A stretch of 64,000 bases of DNA from Lysobacter oculi. GTDB lineage: Bacteria; Pseudomonadota; Gammaproteobacteria; Xanthomonadales; Xanthomonadaceae. Below the pieces are notes generated by a model, which worked only from the letters and a program-made list of their open reading frames with translations, did no database searches and was not told where the DNA came from. A program made the translations under genes and the position numbers. The DNA lies in NCBI RefSeq assembly GCF_003293695.1, contig NZ_CP029556.1:1498001-1562000 (forward strand), written 5' to 3'. This document shows, in pieces, positions 25,986-34,490 of this stretch. Every line of letters starts with the position of its first letter. Position 1 is the stretch's first letter.

Positions 25986-26531
25986 ATGCCGCTGCCCACG
26001 CACCCACCCTTCGGTCACCGTATCCGTGGCATGACGCTCGTCGAGCTCGTCGTGACACTGGGGGTCGCTTCGATCATCGCAGCCATCGCGATGCCGGCGT
26101 TCGGCAGTCTGCTGCAGGCGGCCAGGGTCAGGAGCGCGGTGTCCGATTTGAGCACCGACCTGGCACTCGCCCGAATCAGCGCGATCAGCCGCAATCGGAG
26201 CTATGTCCTATGCCCCAGCGATGATGGCGTCCTCTGCCGCACCGATGGGCGATGGGATGGGGGCTGGATGGGGTTCCACGGCAGGGGCAATCCGCTGATC
26301 GTGCCGGTGACCGGCCCATCAACCGTTCGACAGCGCCGGGATGACGGGATCCGCATCATTTCCGGCTCTGGGCGCTCTTATGTCCGCTACCTGCCAGACG
26401 GTCGTAACTCGGGCACCAACCTGACCATCAACGTCTGCGCCGGGGACACGCTTGCCGCCCGGGTGGTGGTGAACAATGCAGGGCGGATCAGGTCGGAAAG
26501 GCTCAAGGCCTCCACTCCCTGCCCCGGCTGA
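25986..26531 (+). CDS. GspH/FimT-family pseudopilin
   Basis: 181 residues from ATG 25986. A prepilin peptidase site (RIRG-MTLVELVVTLGV) is followed by the hydrophobic N-terminal helix of type IV pseudopilins. The rest fits the GspH/FimT fold (LARISAISRNRSYVLC), with paired cysteines and a C-terminal VVNNAGRIRSERL strand. It stands alone between uvrB and tRNA-Asn, about 6 kb from the minor pilin operon, which has its own GspH-family member. It may be a minor pilin or a DNA-uptake pseudopilin. The upstream open frame lacks coding signals. Confidence 0.85.
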   Translation: MPLPTHPPFGHRIRGMTLVELVVTLGVASIIAAIAMPAFGSLLQAARVRSAVSDLSTDLALARISAISRNRSYVLCPSDDGVLCRTDGRWDGGWMGFHGRGNPLIVPVTGPSTVRQRRDDGIRIISGSGRSYVRYLPDGRNSGTNLTINVCAGDTLAARVVVNNAGRIRSERLKASTPCPG

Positions 26532-26590
26532 TTCCCGTCCCGACGCACTTGACCGGCTGCCTGCCTCGCCCTAGCATATGCGCCCACCCC

Positions 26591-26667
26591 GCCCGAATAG
26601 CTCAGCCGGTTAGAGCACTTGACTGTTAATCAGGGGGTCGTTGGTTCGAGTCCAACTTCGGGCGCCA
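26591..26667 (+). tRNA. tRNA-Asn (anticodon GTT)
   Basis: Full 77-nt cloverleaf: acceptor GCCCGAA/TTCGGGC, D-arm GCTC/GAGC, anticodon stem CTTGA/TCAGG with loop CTGTTAA (anticodon GTT), T-arm GTTGG-TTCGAGT-CCAAC, discriminator G and encoded CCA. It is followed within 15 bases by a strong terminator. Confidence 0.97.
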
Positions 26668-26677
26668 GATATATAAA

Positions 26678-26705
26678 AAGGCCTGCGTATCGCAGGCCGT
26701 TTTTA
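26678..26705. terminator. Bidirectional terminator after tRNA-Asn and pilE
   Basis: GGCCTGCG-TAT-CGCAGGCC (26680-26698) is followed by GTTTTTA on the plus strand and by TTTTTATATAT on the minus strand. It ends the tRNA-Asn transcript from the left and the pilE transcript from the right. Confidence 0.9.
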
Positions 26706-26749
26706 TTTCTGCCATCGGTCAGGATCGACCACTCGACCATACACTCAAA

Positions 26750-27163
26750 TCAGAAGCAATCGGCCACGCTGCTCGCGCTGCCGCTCTTGGTCTTGGTTCC
26801 TTTCTGGTCAATCCCAAGCGTGCCGCATTTTCCGTCGCTCTGGGCTGCCGTCGGAACGGCCTGCAAGGCATAGGTGCTTCCCGTTGCCGCGCCATTCAAG
26901 GCAATCCCGTAGTACTTGCTCGTCTCCTCTACGCAGGCAGTCGCGGGCAGAGCCGCACCGACATAAGTCATGTTGGTGGTCTGGTAGCGCTCCATGAACT
27001 GAGCCATCTCCAACATGCAACTCGCGCCCGCCGCACGACGGGACTTGATGATCCACTGCGTATAACTGGGGTAGGCAATCGAGGCGAGAATGCCCAGGAT
27101 CGCCACCACGATCATCAGCTCGATCAGCGTGAAACCTGCATGGGTACGCTTATTTGATTTCAT
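26750..27163 (-). CDS. pilE: Type IV pilin PilE
   Basis: 137 residues from the preferred ATG at 27163, giving a 10-residue leader ending at THAG-FTLIELMIVVAILGILASIAYP, the canonical class IVa prepilin site. ATG 27181 would give a 16-residue leader, which is less usual. The mature protein has a C-terminal disulfide region (ACVEETS, CGTLG and a final DCF). It is the last gene of the minor pilin operon, directly after pilY1. Length and position match the PilE minor pilin of Pseudomonas and Xanthomonas. Confidence 0.92.
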   Translation of the reverse strand: MKSNKRTHAGFTLIELMIVVAILGILASIAYPSYTQWIIKSRRAAGASCMLEMAQFMERYQTTNMTYVGAALPATACVEETSKYYGIALNGAATGSTYALQAVPTAAQSDGKCGTLGIDQKGTKTKSGSASSVADCF

Positions 27164-27182
27164 CAGAATCACCGCCTTCATC

Positions 27183-30100
27183 TCAATTATCCGCCGGCAC
27201 GACTTCGCGCCATGTCATACGCTGCGGAACACCACCAAGGGGCAAGCGGCGCTTGTAGCTCAACGGCGATCCACCGCCACCATCACCGACGGTAGCCAAC
27301 TGCGAAGTGACATTCACTTCCGTAGGCATGCCACCCACTATCCCCATGGATCCCACCAAACCGGTCGAGTTGTTCGCACCCGGGATTGTGGCATCGGTAT
27401 CGAAGAAGCTGTTCTGCTGAGGACTGGTACCCGTGAAGATATTCATTACGTTGAGATAGCCGCTGCCCAACGCACCGGAACAATCGCTACCCTGCGCAGG
27501 AATCACCGAAGTCAGCCACATGGCCGACCCCACGATCGAGGGCGACGTGATCACACGCTCTCCCGCGGAAGTAGCCGCCGGGATACCGAGATTGATGTAC
27601 CACCCCTTCTTGCTGGCGGGCAGGTCGGAGTAAACCTCGAATCCACGAACCGGCGCACCATTCATGGTGCCCGTGAACGGGATGGTGCGCGCCTGGAGCT
27701 CCGCACGCGTCACCAAGGCGCTGCTGTCCTTGATGCCATAGATGCTCTGGGTCTGCTCGACATAGCTTGCGTTACCCGGAAGATCAGACAGCGAAATCAG
27801 GCGTCCAGTACCGAAGCCGACAAAGACCTGACCATTGGCGTCGCGCGCCACGCCAATGCCGCCGGTGATCGGCTGGGCATTCGTTCCATCGGTGGCCTGG
27901 AACAGTTTCGTGCCGGCAGTGGGCATGGGATGAGTGGCATCGAGGACCGAAATATCCCACTTCCAGACCCGTCCGAGCAGATCCCCGCCGTACACGGTGT
28001 CCATGGTGCCGTTGTTATCGAGGTCGGCCAGTCCGGTGGACATCATGCCATTCCCGGTGGACGAATCCGTGGTGAGCTTGTAGGTCTGATCGATCATGCC
28101 CGTGCTGCTCAATTCATACACGAACAGGACAGCCTTGCCTCCGTTACTGTCAATGCCATTGGGCACGAAGGCGAAGATCTTCCGATTGCCCGACGCGTCC
28201 AGCTTGTTGCTTTGACGCAAACGGACGTTGCCAAACACGTAACCCATATCCGCATCCACGGTATCGCCCGTGCGATCCCACAGGAAGCCGGCGGTCGACA
28301 TGGTGGAGGGGCTGGTCACATCCAGCGCGAACACGCCCTTGGCACCACGCCCCGGTGCGCCAATCAGGATGTTTTTGCCATAACCCTGGCGACTCCTGGT
28401 GATGACGTCGATCTGGCCATCCATGAAATAGCGGTGCGCATATTCGGTACTGCTGAGCGTTTTCAGGTCGGCAGCCTTCATACCCTTCGGAATATATGAG
28501 AACAACACCTTGCCGTTGGTTGCATCAATGGCATGCATCATGCCGTCGTTCGCACCCACATACACCGTGCTTGTATCAGTGCTGTAAGAAGGGGAAGAAT
28601 CAACGATATCGCCAATCGGATAGGCGCGCGCACGGAGTGTTCCGTTGGTGCGACCCGTTTCCTTGCTTTGATCGCCGACGATGTAACGGATGTTGTCCGC
28701 ACCGGACACGGCGTCCAGGCCTGCCGTACGCTCGAAATCCGCTACGCCCGCGTAACTGGAATCAAACCGAACCGGAAGATCGTTATAGGTCGCGAGTACA
28801 AAACGGGTGGCGAAATCGGCATTCACCTGCCCCGAAGCGAAGGTATTGGACAACGTCCAGTTCGGAGTGGTCGACACCCCCGTCAGCGCGGCGTTGAATG
28901 GGCTGGCGGACATGTCGCCAATCCAGGAGCCCGAAGTGAACTTCGCAGAGAAGGTCAGGGTTCCTGCATCCGTCTTGGTCGAGCTGGATGCAATGTTGGA
29001 ACCCGACGCCGTGCGCTGGGAAATCGTATCCAAGGCCGCCTTGAGTGCATCAGCAAACGCGTCAGCATCACCCGCCACCACGAACTTACCGCGACCATTG
29101 AGTGTCGCATGCCATAGATCGTCGATACGATCCGCGTCCTCGGTGTCCGTCGGATCCGCCCAGGTGGCGGGCGGCGGATTATTCGGATTGAGCCTTCCCT
29201 GAAGCCCGATCGAGACACCAAACGTCACCATATGCTGCCATGTGGCCGGATCAGCAGTTGATGGACGCACGTTATTCGTCCACCCCGCCCCTGTCTTGAG
29301 ATCATTTTTCCAATAGTAATATGCAACATCTGCCAGCGTATTCGAATAATTATCCGAATACGTTGATCCTGAGTCTGCATTTCCGACATTACTCGTGTAC
29401 CCAGCGTCACTCGCCCTGTTGTTCCAGAAACCATCCGTGGTGAGCAGGGCATAGTTTTGGCGGCAGCTCAACATGCGCCCACTTGTATCCTTCCAAGGCG
29501 CATCCGTCATGAAGTAGCGCCCGGCACGATCCAAGGCGCCGTGCAACGGCGTGCCACTGTCCGCTCCCGCCCCCTGAAGCCGGGTATAAAAAGTGCTGCG
29601 GTTGGTTCCCTGGAACAAGCCGTCATCAGTCCCTACAGGAATGGGGAATGCCGGGTTGGAGCCGGAGACATTGCGATTGCTTCCGCCTCTGTTCCAGATC
29701 GTATCGAAACCCACACGATAGCGACTGCCCAGGCGGCCGAAAGCTTCCGAAGCACCGGCTTTCGCGGTCTTGGAACGCGAACGGAAGTACTGATACCAGT
29801 TGGCGAAATTCTGCAGCTCGTCGGCTTGGCTGCGTTGCGTGGTGACGCCCTGATCATTCACGTAGGACGGCGTTTCAGCGATCGCTCCCTGCCTTGATGC
29901 ATACACCGTCAAGTTTGCATTGGCCAAAGTCGAGGACGTCGAGTTGTTCTCAACGCGAATCGTCCTATTACCACTGCCGATACTGCCATCCAGAATGCAT
30001 TGCTCGTCGTTGTCGCTCCGATCATTGGCGAAGCACGACTCACTGCCACTCGGGCTGTAGACACGCAAACGTCCATTTCCCGACCCGCCGCTCAAATACA

Positions 30101-30749
30101 CTTCCAACTTTTCGGTGTTGTTTGGAACGTTCACGGTGATCTCGGTATGCGGACGCCCCCCGTTCCCGCCATATAGAGCGACCGTCTGAACCGTCGCGTT
30201 GTAAAGCTCCGTTCTGCTGTTTTTTATCGTGGCAACTACGTCATTGCCATCGATGCTCGTCAGAAAGTAGCGTGTGTAGTTGCTGGAGTTCGTGCCGGGA
30301 TCTGCCACACCAATCTTTGGAACGTAGTAAACACCATCTGCATTGTTAATCAGATTTTTCCAGCCATCGCTGGTATTCGGCGAAGTAGTGCTGGTGGCGG
30401 CAGATCTGTAGCTGGCATTCCCCAAGCGTTGATCAAGGTCGGTGCTTGCGGTGCGCCACGGAAGATAGGTTTTCGCGGGGTTGTAAAATAAAGTGTTGTT
30501 CGGATATGAACGATGCGAAATTTGATCATTCAAACTGCTCCGATCCGTCGGCATGGACACATAGTCCATCGATCCCGAGTCATCGAGAATCAACAGGATA
30601 TTCGGCGGAATACCATCGCCACCCGTAATGAGCGGGTTGTTGGGAAACGTCGCCGCATGAATGGGCATGCCGGCCAACGTACACACCATCGCGCACAGGA
30701 AAACCGGAGCGCGGCGGTGGAAAGATTGGGGCTTGGGAGTGATTTTCAT
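27183..30749 (-). CDS. pilY1: Type IV pilus tip adhesin PilY1
   Basis: 1188 residues. The signal peptide ends at MPIHA. Next is a von Willebrand A-type region whose MIDAS begins ILDDSGSMD (about residue 55). The C-terminal half is the PilY1 beta-propeller (IVDSSPSYSTDTSTVYVGANDGMMHA onward, fragments of the conserved blade). A calcium-binding loop DLDNNGTMD lies near residue 905-913. PilY1 sits at the pilus tip, controls extension and retraction and acts in adhesion. It follows pilX and precedes pilE, as in the standard operon. Confidence 0.96.
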   Translation of the reverse strand: MKITPKPQSFHRRAPVFLCAMVCTLAGMPIHAATFPNNPLITGGDGIPPNILLILDDSGSMDYVSMPTDRSSLNDQISHRSYPNNTLFYNPAKTYLPWRTASTDLDQRLGNASYRSAATSTTSPNTSDGWKNLINNADGVYYVPKIGVADPGTNSSNYTRYFLTSIDGNDVVATIKNSRTELYNATVQTVALYGGNGGRPHTEITVNVPNNTEKLEVYLSGGSGNGRLRVYSPSGSESCFANDRSDNDEQCILDGSIGSGNRTIRVENNSTSSTLANANLTVYASRQGAIAETPSYVNDQGVTTQRSQADELQNFANWYQYFRSRSKTAKAGASEAFGRLGSRYRVGFDTIWNRGGSNRNVSGSNPAFPIPVGTDDGLFQGTNRSTFYTRLQGAGADSGTPLHGALDRAGRYFMTDAPWKDTSGRMLSCRQNYALLTTDGFWNNRASDAGYTSNVGNADSGSTYSDNYSNTLADVAYYYWKNDLKTGAGWTNNVRPSTADPATWQHMVTFGVSIGLQGRLNPNNPPPATWADPTDTEDADRIDDLWHATLNGRGKFVVAGDADAFADALKAALDTISQRTASGSNIASSSTKTDAGTLTFSAKFTSGSWIGDMSASPFNAALTGVSTTPNWTLSNTFASGQVNADFATRFVLATYNDLPVRFDSSYAGVADFERTAGLDAVSGADNIRYIVGDQSKETGRTNGTLRARAYPIGDIVDSSPSYSTDTSTVYVGANDGMMHAIDATNGKVLFSYIPKGMKAADLKTLSSTEYAHRYFMDGQIDVITRSRQGYGKNILIGAPGRGAKGVFALDVTSPSTMSTAGFLWDRTGDTVDADMGYVFGNVRLRQSNKLDASGNRKIFAFVPNGIDSNGGKAVLFVYELSSTGMIDQTYKLTTDSSTGNGMMSTGLADLDNNGTMDTVYGGDLLGRVWKWDISVLDATHPMPTAGTKLFQATDGTNAQPITGGIGVARDANGQVFVGFGTGRLISLSDLPGNASYVEQTQSIYGIKDSSALVTRAELQARTIPFTGTMNGAPVRGFEVYSDLPASKKGWYINLGIPAATSAGERVITSPSIVGSAMWLTSVIPAQGSDCSGALGSGYLNVMNIFTGTSPQQNSFFDTDATIPGANNSTGLVGSMGIVGGMPTEVNVTSQLATVGDGGGGSPLSYKRRLPLGGVPQRMTWREVVPADN

Positions 30750-30762
30750 GATCTACGGCGCC

Positions 30763-31329
30763 TTATCGACGGTACAGCGTTTGCAGAACCACCTCTGCGC
30801 CATTGGGCGTGGTGGCATAGGACGTGATGCGGTAAACAGCCTGGTCAGGAGGCGATTCCACCGGCTCCTTGGAGCCATCGATGCTCTGCCCGCCTGCGGC
30901 GGCACCGCCCGTGGACATGCCGTAATCCTCGATCACGTATCGAGGCCTGATGGCCGTTGGGCCCGTGCCCAATGCGGTTCCCTGCCGATAGCCGGGCGTA
31001 CTCGTATTGGTCCAGAACCCGTCGACTTCCCACGGTGGCGTGGCCGCGACGTCAGGGCTGGCGCAACGCCCGTTTGTGCAACCACTCGAAGGTGCAACCG
31101 CGATTGCGCCATCCCGCACTGAAAGTTCCGCTTCGCGCAATCCAGCTTCTGCCGCCTGGAATGCCGCTGCACGCGCCATCGTATTGGCCGCCATGCGCTC
31201 CTGCATGAGTGCGCCACGCATGGATGCAAGACCCAGAAGGGTCACGATGATCAGGAGAAGAAGCACCACGATGAGCGCTGCACCACGCTGCGCGTCTTTC
31301 CTGGCCGTAATGGGCTTGAAGGTATTCAT
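30763..31329 (-). CDS. pilX: Type IV minor pilin PilX
   Basis: 188 residues. The N-terminus RGAALIVVLLLLIIVTLLGL is the PilX-type hydrophobic helix, with a non-canonical prepilin site (QRG-AALI). It continues with MAANTMARAAAFQAAEAGLREAE, the conserved PilX/PilX_N segment. Its ATG overlaps the pilW stop by 4 bases. With PilV, PilW, FimU and PilE it forms the priming tip complex of the pilus. Confidence 0.93.
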   Translation of the reverse strand: MNTFKPITARKDAQRGAALIVVLLLLIIVTLLGLASMRGALMQERMAANTMARAAAFQAAEAGLREAELSVRDGAIAVAPSSGCTNGRCASPDVAATPPWEVDGFWTNTSTPGYRQGTALGTGPTAIRPRYVIEDYGMSTGGAAAGGQSIDGSKEPVESPPDQAVYRITSYATTPNGAEVVLQTLYRR

Positions 31330-32330
31330 TGAATGTCCAGATGATTACGGAGCGCCACCACATCGACCATGGATCGACTCAGGGCTTGATTCCCCGTGCC
31401 ACGGATATCACTACTGGATTGCGCACCCTGCATCGCAGTCACTGTCATTGCCACGCGTACGGCAGTGACAAGGACCCATTGGCCCGCCGGCACGTTGTTG
31501 GCATCCACGAATGCAGTGGAGTTGCCAATCTTGTATGAAAGCTGGAGGTTACCCACGCCTTCAGCAATTTCGCTGGTCACGCCGTTGATGGTTCGATAGA
31601 GCGAACTGCCTCCGCGGGTGTTGTCAGCCACGAACCAGCGAATCGAGGCGGGTGTCACCACCATGGCCGGGGACCGGCCGCGCTCCGCGCTGGCACCGCA
31701 GGTCGTCTGGTCAACGCTCCTGAAGCAATAACCCACCGTGCCGGCAAGCGTGCTTGAGCACTTCGTGTAATCGGGATTGCGTGTGAAACCCTGGCCACAA
31801 TTGGCCGCACCATCGTGACCCACCACGGTGCCACCGCTGGTGATCTTGGTTGCCGAGAACAGGATGGCCGTATCTGCATTGCACGCCATCAAAGTCTGTC
31901 CGTTGGCCAAGCCTGCCGTGCTGCTCACGGTTAGATCAGCCGTAGGATTGGCATGGCCAGTAATCCTTGAACGGCCATTGGCAAAGTAGACGATCACACT
32001 GTCAGACGCACCACTTTCTGTACCGGTCAGACCCATCTGGAAGTTGGCCCATTCGGGGGCGGATCGATCGGACAGCAGATTGATGGGGCCATTCGCCGCA
32101 TTGAATCGAGTGCATGGGTTTGACCCGGCCTCACGCAGATCGCGTGAAAGCATTTCGAATGCTGCGCGCTGGTTTTCCTGGATGCGATTAATCGCTTCCG
32201 TGGAACCGTAAACACGCTTGTTCGAAAGGAAAATTCCTCCGGCTGCGGCGATTACCAGCAAGCCCAATACAAGCGAGATCATCAACTCGATGAGCGAAAA
32301 ACCAGCCTGGAACGAACGGCGCGGGCTCAT
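31326..32330 (-). CDS. pilW: Type IV minor pilin PilW
   Basis: 334 residues from ATG 32330, which overlaps the pilV stop (ATATGA). The prepilin site is FQAG-FSLIELMISLVLGLLVI, followed by the PilW signature AINRIQENQRAAFEMLSRDLREAG. Several cysteines in the globular part (NPCTRF, CNADT, CGQGF, CFRS) suggest disulfides. The open frame continues upstream of this start in the antisense of pilV and is not coding. It is translationally coupled to pilV and pilX. Confidence 0.94.
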   Translation of the reverse strand: MSPRRSFQAGFSLIELMISLVLGLLVIAAAGGIFLSNKRVYGSTEAINRIQENQRAAFEMLSRDLREAGSNPCTRFNAANGPINLLSDRSAPEWANFQMGLTGTESGASDSVIVYFANGRSRITGHANPTADLTVSSTAGLANGQTLMACNADTAILFSATKITSGGTVVGHDGAANCGQGFTRNPDYTKCSSTLAGTVGYCFRSVDQTTCGASAERGRSPAMVVTPASIRWFVADNTRGGSSLYRTINGVTSEIAEGVGNLQLSYKIGNSTAFVDANNVPAGQWVLVTAVRVAMTVTAMQGAQSSSDIRGTGNQALSRSMVDVVALRNHLDIQ

Positions 32331-32773
32331 ATGCGGCTCCGGATCACGAGTTCCTGGGTCTGGCTGCCGCCAGTGGCACGCTCGTCGTTCCATTGCACGC
32401 CCACCTCACAGATTTCCGTGTCGACTTCGCAGATGACCTTGCCGGTGGCATCGGGCGATACCGTCGTTTTCAGGTTGTCGAGCCAACCCTGCATCGTGCC
32501 TGCGGTGCCCTCGCCGTCACCCGCCTGATACGTGTTGGTGTTGTATCCACCGATGTTCGTGCGGTTGCCACGAATGATGTCGAACATCGAATACACCTGC
32601 ATGGATGCCTGGGTGCGGGCGGCGGAACTTCCGGAATTCTTCAATGTGATCGCCTGCAAGGCGGCGATACCAAGAATCCCGATGGCGAGCACCAATACCG
32701 CGATCAGCACTTCAAGCAAGCCGACGCCTGCCTGTGCGCGTCCCGCCTTGAACTCCTTGAACCTTGTTTTCAT
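32327..32773 (-). CDS. pilV: Type IV minor pilin PilV
   Basis: 148 residues from ATG 32773, with GAGGGA seven to eight bases upstream. The prepilin site QAG-VGLLEVLIAVLVLAIGILGIAALQ is the classical PilV N-terminus. It is short but complete. The long open frame before the ATG overlaps fimU in another frame and is not coding. It is the second gene of the minor pilin operon. Confidence 0.94.
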   Translation of the reverse strand: MKTRFKEFKAGRAQAGVGLLEVLIAVLVLAIGILGIAALQAITLKNSGSSAARTQASMQVYSMFDIIRGNRTNIGGYNTNTYQAGDGEGTAGTMQGWLDNLKTTVSPDATGKVICEVDTEICEVGVQWNDERATGGSQTQELVIRSRI

Positions 32774-32780
32774 TTTTCCC

Positions 32781-33329
32781 TCATCGCTCCGCAGGGTTTG
32801 AACAAGCGGAGGTCGCATTGCGCCTTGCGGACGAAATCCGCCCCATGGCCGCCGTGATGTCCATCGCGTTGTCGCCATTGATGTCGCTACCGCACACGGC
32901 CAGCGTGGCCGTGGTTGGCGCCGCTGCGCCCGTACCCGCCTTGGAAAAACCGGAAGGGCCGAACGTGATCCGGAAGTTGGCGCCTGAAAGATTCGGGCTG
33001 CCCTGGGCAGTGATTCCCCGGGGCAGGGTGAAATCCCGCAGCACGGCATTGCCGGCGGTCAGCACGATCCAACGCGTGCCCGCTGCGACATCACAGCTCG
33101 TGCCGTTCGCACTCGGGCAAACTGAAACCGTCTGGCGCCGCGATACAGCGGCCACCCGTGCCGTCTGCATGGAAGCGATCAGCTCGTTTCCCGCCGTAGC
33201 CAGGCGGCTCCTGCGGGTCATCTGCTGATAACTTGGTGCCGCGATCATCGCGATTATCGCCCCGATCGCCACCGTCACAACCAGCTCCACCAGCGTGAAG
33301 CCGCGTTGCCTGCTCCCCCGAGCACTCAT
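32781..33329 (-). CDS. fimU: Type IV minor pilin FimU (GspH family)
   Basis: 182 residues from ATG 33329; a GTG at 33338 is three codons earlier. The prepilin site is RQRG-FTLVELVVTVAIGAIIAMIAAP, and the rest fits the GspH/FimT fold (MQTARVAAVSRRQTVSVCPS). It is the first gene of the operon fimU-pilV-pilW-pilX-pilY1-pilE, and the gene order supports FimU rather than FimT. A short AT-rich TATAAAAGG lies 20 bases upstream, which may be part of the promoter. Confidence 0.88.
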   Translation of the reverse strand: MSARGSRQRGFTLVELVVTVAIGAIIAMIAAPSYQQMTRRSRLATAGNELIASMQTARVAAVSRRQTVSVCPSANGTSCDVAAGTRWIVLTAGNAVLRDFTLPRGITAQGSPNLSGANFRITFGPSGFSKAGTGAAAPTTATLAVCGSDINGDNAMDITAAMGRISSARRNATSACSNPAER

Positions 33330-33458
33330 CTCATCCACACCGAGCCCCTTTTATACGTGATCGCACCCTAGCGCGGACGTAGCTTAGCGGATGCTCCGGG
33401 CGACAAACGGCACCCGAGGCCGCGCCAGCGGTCATCCCCGTCAATCGTCGCGACTAAG

Positions 33459-34475
33459 ATGCAAGCCATGGCCAACCGCCTCCACCACCCCGTAGATACG
33501 CTGTTCCAGCCCACGACACTGCTGAGCGTTTTCACTGCGGGCGAGCTGTTGGCCATCATCCTCGCCTTGGCGCCCGAAACCGAAGGCGCCCGACTGATCC
33601 GTTTCGGCCTCCTGTCGTTCTCGATCCAATGGATCAGCCTGTTCTCGCTCGCCGTGCTGTACATGTTGCGTGGCCATGTGCGGACCTGGCCCGTATCGGC
33701 GCTGGTCGCGTTGGTGACGGGGTTGTTGCTTCTGATGACCGTGTTGTCAGGATGGCTGTCGCAGTGGCTGTTGCCGTCTACCGCACCACAGGGCTATGCG
33801 TGGTGGTCCACGAGCGTGCGCCTCTTCGGCTCCATGCTCTGCATGCTGTTGTTCGGGCTCATCGCGCTGCGCAGCCACTGGACCGCGCAGACCCAGGAAT
33901 ACCGGGCCAAGCAAGCCGAACTCGACGCCCTCCGTGCCCGCGTCAATCCCCACTTCCTCTTCAACACGCTCAATACCGCAACGGCCCTGGTGCACGACCA
34001 GCCGGACCAAGCAGAGCACGTCCTGCTTGACCTGTCCGATCTCTTCCGTGCCGCGCTGTCCGGCAACGAGGAGACTTCTCTGGAGCAGGAACTCCTGCTG
34101 ACCCGGCGATATCTGGAGATCGAACAGCTGCGCCTTGGCGATCGCCTGTCGGTGAGCTGGCACCTTCCCGTGCCGCTACCGAACATCAACGTACCGACAC
34201 TCGCCCTGCAGACATTAGCCGAAAACGCCATCCATCACGGCATCGAAGCACGTCCGGGCACCGGCGACGTAATCATCGACGTGATACCGGATACCAACGC
34301 AGTCATCCTGCGCGTCAGCAACCCGTTGGCCGGGGAATCACCGGCCACGCCACGCCATCAGGTCGGGTTGGCGGCCAGCCGCGCCCGCATCGAAGCGATG
34401 ACCGCCGGGCTGGGGGAACTGCGCACCCGGCAGGATGCAGGGCGCTTCATCGCCGAGATCATCCTGCCCATTTAG
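33459..34475 (+). CDS. LytS/AlgZ-type sensor histidine kinase (orphan)
   Basis: 338 residues. Four hydrophobic segments occupy the first 135 residues. They are followed by the His_kinase box ARVNPHFLFNTLNT (phospho-acceptor His near residue 165) and a degenerate HATPase domain (LALQTLAENAIHHGIE and GLAASRARIEAM). This is the LytS/AlgZ/FimS architecture. In Pseudomonas and relatives AlgZ pairs with AlgR and controls the fimU-pilVWXY1E operon. Here the kinase lies divergently next to that operon, but no response regulator gene follows (ppnN is next, on the other strand). Its partner must be encoded elsewhere. Confidence 0.88.
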   Translation: MQAMANRLHHPVDTLFQPTTLLSVFTAGELLAIILALAPETEGARLIRFGLLSFSIQWISLFSLAVLYMLRGHVRTWPVSALVALVTGLLLLMTVLSGWLSQWLLPSTAPQGYAWWSTSVRLFGSMLCMLLFGLIALRSHWTAQTQEYRAKQAELDALRARVNPHFLFNTLNTATALVHDQPDQAEHVLLDLSDLFRAALSGNEETSLEQELLLTRRYLEIEQLRLGDRLSVSWHLPVPLPNINVPTLALQTLAENAIHHGIEARPGTGDVIIDVIPDTNAVILRVSNPLAGESPATPRHQVGLAASRARIEAMTAGLGELRTRQDAGRFIAEIILPI

Positions 34476-34490
34476 CCGCGTTTCGCCCGA

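Noticed and set aside
26750-27181. 16-residue leader for PilE
   Set aside because: The ATG at 27163 gives the usual short leader before the cleavage Gly and has a GGTGA upstream.
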